6,930 bases of DNA from CAYVUV01 sp964455095 (GTDB lineage: Bacteria > Desulfobacterota > Binatia > HRBIN30 > CADEER01), in NCBI GenBank assembly GCA_964455095.1, contig CAYVUV010000014.1:1-6930 (forward strand), written 5' to 3'. Made by a program: the position numbers and the translations under genes. This document shows, in pieces, positions 1 to 5,280 of the stretch. Below the pieces are notes generated by a model. The model saw only the letters and a list, made by a program, of their open reading frames with translations. It did no database searches and had not been told where the DNA came from. How positions within the stretch are numbered: position 1 is the stretch's first letter; the number at the start of each line of letters is the position of its first letter.

Positions 1-308
1 GGCGTGAAGAGCAGGTTCGCCCCCTTGCCCTTGGCGATGATCTTGCCGTCGGTGCTGCCACCCTTGTTGTTGGCCAGGATCGACTGGATGCCGTCGAAGG
101 TGCCGGCCTGGTCCTTGAACTTCAGCGTCGTGTTGCCGGACGTCCAACACGGCACGCCGCCGCACGTCTGCCCCGCCGGTATCACCGCCCGCACGACGAT
201 ACCGTTGGCGTCGTAGGCACACACCTCGACTGCGATTCGCTGGCGATGATGTTTATCGAAAAAGCGGCTGGGCAATTGGCGCCCCGTATGGCAACTTGCG
301 CAGCCCAT
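1..308 (-). CDS. Partial gene (3' end beyond left edge), putative exported Cys/Gly/Lys-containing protein; 5' end doubtful
   Basis: Reading the reverse strand leftwards from about 240 gives a coherent protein-like stretch: VEVCAYDANGIVVRAVIPAG, then QTCGGVPCW, then TLKFKDQAGTFDGIQSIL and GKIIAKGKGANLLFT at the window edge. The three cysteines, the PAG-TCGG-PCW block, the KFKD block and the KGKGANL ending resemble C-terminal modules I recall from secreted proteins of uncultured delta-like bacteria (recollection, not a search). The frame stays open upstream. The first ATG in it is at 308-306 and would give MGCASCHTGRQLPS, with no signal peptide, although the module is usually exported. That ATG shares bases with the ATPase start at 307, leaving no room for a normal upstream region. 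Either the true start lies elsewhere or this is a 5'-truncated remnant. Function unknown. Confidence 0.55.
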   Translation of the reverse strand, partial: MGCASCHTGRQLPSRFFDKHHRQRIAVEVCAYDANGIVVRAVIPAGQTCGGVPCWTSGNTTLKFKDQAGTFDGIQSILANNKGGSTDGKIIAKGKGANLLFT

Positions 309-3300
309 GTTGCCGCGGACCGGGCTCAGTGACGTATTCGTCGGGCGGGAGGACGAACTCGCGCAGTTGCGGCAGGCACTCGCGGAGACCGCGGCGGGGC
401 GCGGCCGGGTGGTGGTGGTGGTCGGTGAGGCGGGAATGGGCAAGACCCGCACCGCGACGGAATTGGCGCGGCACGGCGAGGCGGCGGGCGCGCTGGTGCT
501 GCGCGGCGCCTGTTACGACGGCGAGTGGGCGCCACCCTACGGCCCGTTCGCCGAGGCCCTGACCGACTACGTCCGCGAGGCCGACGCGGATTTGCTGCGC
601 GAGGAGATCGGCGTGGCGGGCGCGCCGCTGACGCGCCTCGCCCCCGTTTTGCGCGAGCGCTTCCCCGACCTGCCCGAGCCTGCGCCACTGCAGCCCGACG
701 AGGAACGCTTCCGCCTCTTCGATGCGGTGGGTCAGTTTCTCGCCACCGTATCCAGACGCCGCCCCGTCCTCCTGGTGCTCGATGATCTCCACTGGGCCGA
801 CAAGGGCACGACCGCGCTCCTGCGGCATGTGGCGCGCATCGCGCCGCGCCATCCGTTCCTGGCTGTCGGCGTCTATCGCGAGAATGAGATCGATGCCGCG
901 CACCCCCTGAGCGATGTGATCGCCGCGCTGCGGCGCGAGACGGTCTTCCAGCGCGTGTTCCTGCCGGGCCTCGGAGCGGCCGAGACGGCGCAGCTCGCCG
1001 GTGCGATCGCATCGCGGCCGCTCTCGGACGCGATGGTCACCAGCATCTGCGAACATACGGGCGGCAACCCGTTCTTCGTCCGCGAATTGGTGCAGTACCT
1101 GGTCGACGAGCGGAAGCTGGTCGAGGGCGAGGCACTGGACCTGCCCGCGCTGGGCGTGCCCGAGGGCATTCGCCATGTCGTGCGCGGCCGTCTGGCGCAG
1201 CTCGGGAGCGACGCGCGACAACTGCTCTCCGTCGCCTCCGCCTTCGATGGCTCGTTCCGTTTTGACATCGCCGCGGCCGTGGCGGAGATCGGCCCCGAGA
1301 CCGCGCTGCAGGCCGTCGACGAGGCGCTGCGTTTCCGGCTCGTCGTCGGCACGGCACACGGCGACGAGTACGCGTTCAGTCATGCCCTGATCCGGCACAC
1401 GCTGTATGCGGAGATGATCCCATCGCGGCGGGTTCGATTGCATCGGCAGATCGCCGAGGCGATCGAGCGCGCGGTGGGTGGCCGCCTCACCGAGTCCGCG
1501 GCCGAGATTGCCGTGCACTACCACCGCAGCAAGGACCTCGACGGTGCCGAGCGCGGCGTCCCACCTGCGCTCGCCGCGGCGGACCGAGCGGCACGGGCCT
1601 ACGCGCGCGACGAAGAGGCGGCGTTCCTGCGTATGGCGCTGGACCTCCTGCCCACCGCCGACCCGCGACGCCCCCGTCTCCTCGGGCGCTTCGCACTGGC
1701 GCTCGCCTGGGTGCTCGACTTCGATCGCGCCCTCGCGGTGGCTCGCGATGCCGCGCGTCTGATCGCCGAGACGGAGGACGACCGCTGCGCGGCGCAGTAC
1801 GTCGCCGAAATCTTGAAACCCTTGTGGGAGGGGAGCTGCTTCCGCGGCGCGTTCGCGCTGGCCGAATGGGGTCTGCCCTACGCCGGCGAGCAGCGCGACG
1901 CGACCTGGGCGGCGCTGATGGCGATGGAGATCATTCGCCGGGAAGCCGAAGCGGCCCATGACGCGCCGACCCGCTTCGACACACCGGAGCGGCGCGCGGT
2001 GTCTGATATCGTCGATCAGCTCGTCTCCGCACCCGTGCCGTTCACCGACGACACCGTGCCGTCGTACGCGCGCGTGTTCGTATCGGCCACACGTGGCGCG
2101 TTCTGGCACGGCGGCGACTATCGCCGGGCCGTGAAGGTCAATCGGCAGCACGCCATGGAGTGGGAGGCGCAGGGACGCCTGGCGGAGGCCGCGTTCTGTT
2201 GGGCGGACGCCTTTCGCTTTCACACGGCGTTGGGCGAGTTTACGGCCGCACAGGCGGCGCGCCAACGCTGCGAGGCGTTGGTGGCGCGCCTCCCGCGGCA
2301 CCTGGTGCTGATGGCACAACTGAGCGGCGCCGACGACGAATGGCGCATGGCCAAGGACGAGGGCTGGGAGGTCGCGCCGCAGCAGCCGGAGGACGGCCCC
2401 GACATCACACCGTTGCTGGCGTGGTTCCAGGTAGCGATCCAGTCTGGACTCGCCAAGATGTTCGCCCGCATGGGGCGCACCGACATGGCGCTCATGTTCC
2501 TGACCGGCGTGGTTCCCGCCATGGCGGATCCGCCCGCATGGATGGCCGGCGCCGGCTTGGTCAAGGTCGCCTGCGACGCGGCGGAAGCCGCATGGCTGAC
2601 CGGATCCGCCGACCAGGCCGGGGCGCTGGAGATCCACCTCTTCGACACGGTGATCCCGGCCAACTTGCACCATCCGATGACGGACGCGCGCCTGGCGCTC
2701 GCCCGCCTCTGCGCGCTGCAATCGCGCTATGACGACGCCATCGGATGGTTTGCGAAGGCGCGCGAGGTCCTGGAGGCGCAGGGGGCGCGCCCCCTGCGCG
2801 CCATCGTCGACTACGACGAGGCGTTGATGTACGTGCGCCGCGGCGCCGACGGCGACGCCGAACGGGCTCGGCTGCTGGCGAGCGCGGCGGAACGGCAGTT
2901 TGCGGCCTTGCGCATGCCCGGCTGGCTCCGCCGGGTGGAGTGCATACTGCGCACCGGGCGCGAATGGACACTCGACACCCCCGCCACGCCGAACGCTGGG
3001 AACGGTGGCGACGGGGTGATTCTGGCGACACCGGACGAATCAACGCCAGCTCACCTCGCTGACGCATCCCCCGCGGCGGAGTACGCGTGGCGACACAACG
3101 GCGAGTATTGGGCGCTCACCTACGACGGCACGACGGTGCACGTGCGCGACAGCATCGGCGTGCGCTGCCTGGCGCGCCTGCTCGCCGCGCCGAACGTCGA
3201 ACAGCCGGCGCTCGTACTGGTGGCCGATACCGCCGCAACCGAGATCCCGGTGAGCGCCGACACCGGACCGCGCATCGACGCGCAGGCGCGGGCCGAGTAC

Positions 3301-3627
3301 GGCCGGCGCCTCAGCGAGCTCGAGGCCGAGCGCGAGGACGCGGTCGGTGCGGCGGACCTCGGCCGCGCCGAGCGGGCGGCGGCGGAGATCGAGCAGATCG
3401 AGGACGAGCTGTCGCGCGTGCTCGGGCTCGGCGGCCGGGTGCGGCGCGACGGCTCGCCCCTGGAGCGCGCGCGCCAGAACGTCACCAAGGCGATCAAGAA
3501 GGCCATTGCCCGGATCGACGCGGTCCACCCGAGCCTCGGCGCACACCTCACGCGCGCGGTGCGCACCGGCACGCAGTGCGTCTACGTCGTCGAGCCGCGC
3601 GCCGACATCCGCTGGGTCGTCTCCTGA
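307..3627 (+). CDS. Large STAND/AAA_16-type ATPase with helical-repeat middle and C-terminal winged-helix-like domain
   Basis: A 1106-residue, probably cytoplasmic signalling ATPase. Residues 11-25 carry the FVGRE-type entry motif. Walker A is GEAGMGKT (40-47) and Walker B is LLVLDDLHWAD (155-165). A sensor-like YRENEID lies at 190-196, TGGNPFFVRELV at 251-262 and FSHALIRHTLY at 357-367, all typical of AAA_16/STAND ATPases that often sit in LuxR-like or cyclase-linked regulators. Residues about 420-915 are alpha-helical and TPR-like (for example around 429-449 and 809-850), likely a sensing or scaffold region. No cyclase, kinase or LuxR HTH domain is visible. Instead residues 925-1106 form a separate domain: a strand-rich start (YWALTYDGTTVHVRD), a charged coiled coil (about 990-1040), then VTKAIKKAIARI and CVYVVEP-IRWV. 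The next gene carries a compact relative. ATG 307 is chosen because it precedes the FVGRE motif, an in-frame TGA lies at 247-249 and no other ATG intervenes. No clear Shine-Dalgarno is present. The ligand and output are unknown. Confidence 0.92.
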   Translation: MLPRTGLSDVFVGREDELAQLRQALAETAAGRGRVVVVVGEAGMGKTRTATELARHGEAAGALVLRGACYDGEWAPPYGPFAEALTDYVREADADLLREEIGVAGAPLTRLAPVLRERFPDLPEPAPLQPDEERFRLFDAVGQFLATVSRRRPVLLVLDDLHWADKGTTALLRHVARIAPRHPFLAVGVYRENEIDAAHPLSDVIAALRRETVFQRVFLPGLGAAETAQLAGAIASRPLSDAMVTSICEHTGGNPFFVRELVQYLVDERKLVEGEALDLPALGVPEGIRHVVRGRLAQLGSDARQLLSVASAFDGSFRFDIAAAVAEIGPETALQAVDEALRFRLVVGTAHGDEYAFSHALIRHTLYAEMIPSRRVRLHRQIAEAIERAVGGRLTESAAEIAVHYHRSKDLDGAERGVPPALAAADRAARAYARDEEAAFLRMALDLLPTADPRRPRLLGRFALALAWVLDFDRALAVARDAARLIAETEDDRCAAQYVAEILKPLWEGSCFRGAFALAEWGLPYAGEQRDATWAALMAMEIIRREAEAAHDAPTRFDTPERRAVSDIVDQLVSAPVPFTDDTVPSYARVFVSATRGAFWHGGDYRRAVKVNRQHAMEWEAQGRLAEAAFCWADAFRFHTALGEFTAAQAARQRCEALVARLPRHLVLMAQLSGADDEWRMAKDEGWEVAPQQPEDGPDITPLLAWFQVAIQSGLAKMFARMGRTDMALMFLTGVVPAMADPPAWMAGAGLVKVACDAAEAAWLTGSADQAGALEIHLFDTVIPANLHHPMTDARLALARLCALQSRYDDAIGWFAKAREVLEAQGARPLRAIVDYDEALMYVRRGADGDAERARLLASAAERQFAALRMPGWLRRVECILRTGREWTLDTPATPNAGNGGDGVILATPDESTPAHLADASPAAEYAWRHNGEYWALTYDGTTVHVRDSIGVRCLARLLAAPNVEQPALVLVADTAATEIPVSADTGPRIDAQARAEYGRRLSELEAEREDAVGAADLGRAERAAAEIEQIEDELSRVLGLGGRVRRDGSPLERARQNVTKAIKKAIARIDAVHPSLGAHLTRAVRTGTQCVYVVEPRADIRWVVS
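2776..2799. repeat. Perfect 24-bp GC-only-arm palindrome inside the ATPase gene
   Basis: The two 12-base halves are exact reverse complements, meeting between 2787 and 2788. The left half is GCGCAGGGGGCG. It is read in frame as part of EAQGARPLRA in the helical-repeat region. In RNA it could form a very stable hairpin. It may simply reflect codon choice in a GC-rich gene. Confidence 0.85.
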
Positions 3628-3647
3628 GAATTCGCGCGGCTGTTTTC

Positions 3648-3680
3648 GACGGCACGATTGTGCCCCGCCATTTCACGCCT
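3648..3680 (+). repeat. 33-bp tail element, copy 1 (just after the ATPase stop)
   Basis: This matches 4294-4326 at 26 of 33 positions by direct base comparison. Both start GACGGCAC, contain TGTGCC and end TTCACGCCT. It lies 20 bases after the ATPase TGA. Read in the frame that begins with GAC at 3648, it would encode DGTIVPRHFTP, close to the DGTTVPSQFTP tail of the next gene, but that frame is not the ATPase frame. It contains a 5-bp stem GGCAC/GTGCC with loop GATT. Confidence 0.75.
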
Positions 3681-4338
3681 GGATGGCGTGGGCTGGATCG
3701 ATGACGCGACCGACCAGGGACCATCGGCCGCACCGCTGACGACGCGCGAGCTCGCGGCGATAGCGCAGCGGGTCGGCGGCTTCGCGTTGCAGCCACCGCT
3801 GGCCGCTGCCGTCGAGCGCCACCTGGCGGCGAACGCCGCAGGGTTGGTCGAGGTGATGCGATGTCTGCTGGTCGAGGATCCCGCCGTCGCCCGGGCTCGA
3901 CTCGAGCGGTTGGTCGCGAGGGAGGCGGCCGACAGCGCGGCAGTGGCCACTCCCGATCGTGCGGTCCTGCGCCGGTGCGGCGACCTGTGGGAGGTCGAGT
4001 ATGCGGGGCGGGGCTTGCATCTGCGCCACGCCCGGGGACTCACCTACCTCGCCGAACTGGTGGCGCGCCCGGGCCAGCCGCTCTGGTCGTGCGATCTGGT
4101 GGCGCGTGGCGGCGGCAGCGCGCCGCAGGACCTGGCGCGGCTGTCGGTCACCAAGGCCATCGGCTCGATCCTGACGCGTCTGGCCGCGGTCCATCCTGAG
4201 CTGCACGCCCACCTCGCAGTCACGGTCCGGCGCGGCAACTTTTGCGTCTACACCCCCGATCCGCACCGGCCGATCCGATGGGTCACCGGAGCCGACGGCA
4301 CAACTGTGCCGTCGCAATTCACGCCTTCCTCCGTGTAG
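3658..4338 (+). CDS. Small protein with a compact copy of the ATPase C-terminal domain; start uncertain
   Basis: About 226 residues if it starts at TTG 3658, or 216 if it starts at GTG 3688; neither has a convincing Shine-Dalgarno. The N-terminal half (about residues 27-95) is helical and unrecognised. Residues about 103-210 align with the C-terminal domain of the upstream ATPase: LWEVEYAGRGLHLRHARGL matches YWALTYDGTTVHVRDSIGV, and VTKAI, AVHP, AHL, CVY and IRWV are shared in the same order. The coiled coil that splits the domain in the ATPase is missing here; only some 15-20 residues join the two halves. The protein ends in DGTTVPSQFTPSSV. It has no signal peptide or membrane segment, so it is probably cytoplasmic. 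The frame is the same as the ATPase frame and stays open from the ATPase stop, so coupled translation or a split of one ancestral ORF are both possible. It may be a partner or DNA-binding accessory of the ATPase; this is inference. Confidence 0.75.
   Translation: MCPAISRLDGVGWIDDATDQGPSAAPLTTRELAAIAQRVGGFALQPPLAAAVERHLAANAAGLVEVMRCLLVEDPAVARARLERLVAREAADSAAVATPDRAVLRRCGDLWEVEYAGRGLHLRHARGLTYLAELVARPGQPLWSCDLVARGGGSAPQDLARLSVTKAIGSILTRLAAVHPELHAHLAVTVRRGNFCVYTPDPHRPIRWVTGADGTTVPSQFTPSSV
4294..4326 (+). repeat. 33-bp tail element, copy 2 (end of the small protein gene)
   Basis: Second copy of the element at 3648-3680, here inside the coding sequence and read as DGTTVPSQFTP. It contains a perfect inverted repeat, ACGGCAC-AACT-GTGCCGT (4295-4312), which could form a 7-bp hairpin with a four-base loop. 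There is no following T-run, so it does not look like a classical rho-independent terminator. Confidence 0.75.
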
Positions 4339-4391
4339 GCCGCCTAGCAGGGTCGCAACCGCAGATCGCAATTCACCGAAGACCGCAATTC
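4313..4391 (+). repeat. Three copies of CGCAATTC before the secreted Cys-rich gene
   Basis: CGCAATTC occurs at 4313-4320, 4367-4374 and 4384-4391. The first two extend to TCGCAATTCAC. The first lies in the end of the preceding gene and the other two are in the 68-base gap upstream of the start at 4407. They stand out as AT-containing words in a GC-rich setting. They could be regulator sites or debris of duplication; no known operator is recognised. Confidence 0.5.
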
Positions 4392-4394
4392 TTT

Positions 4395-4400
4395 GGAGGA
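4395..4400 (+). promoter_or_regulatory. Ribosome binding site fixing the start of the Cys-rich secreted protein
   Basis: GGAGGA lies six bases before ATG 4407 and is the strongest Shine-Dalgarno in the window. It decides the start: the frame is open from 4242, but only the start at 4407 follows this site and places a signal peptide at the N-terminus. Confidence 0.85.
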
Positions 4401-4406
4401 CTCGTG

Positions 4407-5060
4407 ATGATTCGAACCGTTCGCTCGCTGATCGTCGCCGTTGTGGCGCTGCCGCTGCTGTGCGCCGCGACCGCGCGTGGCGCCGGCACGCCCGCCGCGC
4501 AGTGCGCCGCCGCCAAGCAGAAGGCCGCCACCAAGGCCGCCGCGGCGAAGACCAAGTGCCACTCGAAGGCGCTGGTGCTCGCCGTCGCCACCGACCCGGC
4601 CTGTCTCCAGAAGGCCGAGCTCAAGCTCCAGAAGGCCTTCACCACCGCCGACGCGAAGGGCGGCTGCGCTATCACCGGCGACGTCGCGACGGTGGCGGCC
4701 CTCGTCGACGCCTTCGTCGACGACGTGCTCGGGCTCACGCCGCTCATCTCGTGTCCCGGCGGACAGATCGTCGGCGGGTTCTGTTGGTACCAGGGCGCGG
4801 TGAATGCCAATTGCGACGCGACGTGCGCCGCGCATGGCAAGGTGTACGACGATGCAACGCGGACGTATGCGGGCAGCGATGGAACCGACGCAAACTGTGA
4901 AAGCGTCGGTACGGCCCTGGGGTTACCCGGCTTCTTCTCCACGGTGAGCTTCGGCGGGTTTGGGTGTTTCAATGGGGGGTTTGGCAACACGCGCGATACC
5001 GCCCCCACGACATCGTCGACGGCATCTTTTAGCGCTGTCCGTTACTGCGCCTGCCACTGA
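4407..5060 (+). CDS. Secreted Lys/Ala- and Cys-rich two-domain protein, function unknown
   Basis: 217 residues. MIRTVRSLIVAVVALPLLCA is a signal peptide core, with probable cleavage near ARGA-G (residues 23-27). The mature protein has two parts. Residues 28-110 are helical and Lys/Ala-rich, with cysteines 33, 51, 66 and 87 in the pattern C-x17-C, DPACLQKAELKLQKAF and GGC; this pattern recurs, as I recall, in secreted proteins of uncultured delta-like bacteria. Residues 116-217 contain GGFCWYQG, NCDATCAAHGKVYDDATRTYAG, NCESVGTALG, GFGCFNGG and a final RYCACH, a compact cysteine domain I have seen in bacterial surface proteins but cannot name. The mature chain has 12 cysteines, an even number compatible with six disulfides outside the cytoplasm. 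It has its own strong Shine-Dalgarno. The CACH ending is not a CxxCH heme site. The role could be extracellular binding or structure, but no enzyme motif is visible. Confidence 0.87.
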   Translation: MIRTVRSLIVAVVALPLLCAATARGAGTPAAQCAAAKQKAATKAAAAKTKCHSKALVLAVATDPACLQKAELKLQKAFTTADAKGGCAITGDVATVAALVDAFVDDVLGLTPLISCPGGQIVGGFCWYQGAVNANCDATCAAHGKVYDDATRTYAGSDGTDANCESVGTALGLPGFFSTVSFGGFGCFNGGFGNTRDTAPTTSSTASFSAVRYCACH

Positions 5061-5152
5061 GCCGGGACGGCAGGCTCGAGCTGTGCGGGGCGGAGGAGAT
5101 CAGCGGTCCGGGGAGAGCCCGACTGAGGGCGTCGCTGGCATCGTCCGCGAGG

Positions 5153-5164
5153 GAACAACTGTTC
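5153..5164. promoter_or_regulatory. Inverted repeat GAAC-AACT-GTTC, possible operator
   Basis: GAACAACTGTTC has exact 5-bp arms around AC and fits the general GAAC-N4-GTTC form of LexA boxes in Gram-positive bacteria. It lies 116 bases before the propeller start. Whether the host LexA uses this form is unknown, so only the symmetry is certain. Confidence 0.3.
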
Positions 5165-5265
5165 AGCGGTTTGTTACGCCGTCCGTGCATCGTGTGGGTG
5201 AGGCTGGGGATGACGAGAGCATCTGTCACTTCGCCCGCGCCCTGCGCAGCGGTCCGTAACCGATA

Positions 5266-5272
5266 GAGAGGG
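5266..5272 (+). promoter_or_regulatory. Ribosome binding site of the YVTN propeller gene
   Basis: GAGAGGG ends eight bases before ATG 5281, a normal spacing. It supports that start, which also places a signal peptide at the N-terminus. Confidence 0.75.
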
Positions 5273-5280
5273 TGAACTCC

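Larger units (their letters stand above)
5061..5280. other. 220-bp intergenic region between two secreted-protein genes
   Basis: No credible ORF, tRNA or T-tailed terminator is visible. It contains a 12-bp inverted repeat (5153-5164) and three copies of CAGCGGT, at 5101, 5164 and 5247; the first and last extend to CAGCGGTCCG. A promoter for the propeller gene is expected here, but I cannot place -35 and -10 boxes with confidence. Confidence 0.6.

Noticed and set aside
4..216. A 70-codon forward ORF at the left edge
   Set aside because: The reverse strand of the same stretch encodes a far more protein-like sequence with TCGG-PCW and KGKGANL blocks.
285..308. CASCH, a CxxCH heme c-type motif, in the reverse-strand fragment
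   Set aside because: It lies in the doubtful extension upstream of the convincing module, with no export signal and no axial-ligand context. It may be chance.
253..2721. An 822-codon open frame on the reverse strand opposite the ATPase gene
   Set aside because: It is rich in Arg, His and Gly with no recognisable motif, while the forward frame has Walker A and B and other ATPase motifs. Long antisense frames are expected in GC-rich genes with biased third positions.
3087..3704. A 205-codon forward ORF overlapping the ATPase 3' end
   Set aside because: It is Arg-rich shadow sequence of the ATPase C-terminal domain. Only its last residues, which cover the 33-bp element, are of interest and are reported separately.
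4295..4330. Rho-independent terminator at the hairpin near the end of the small gene
   Set aside because: The stem is good, but it sits before the stop codon and has no T-run after it.
4242..4406. Upstream in-frame extension of the Cys-rich protein
   Set aside because: It overlaps the previous gene, and the start at 4407 has a strong Shine-Dalgarno and an immediate signal peptide.
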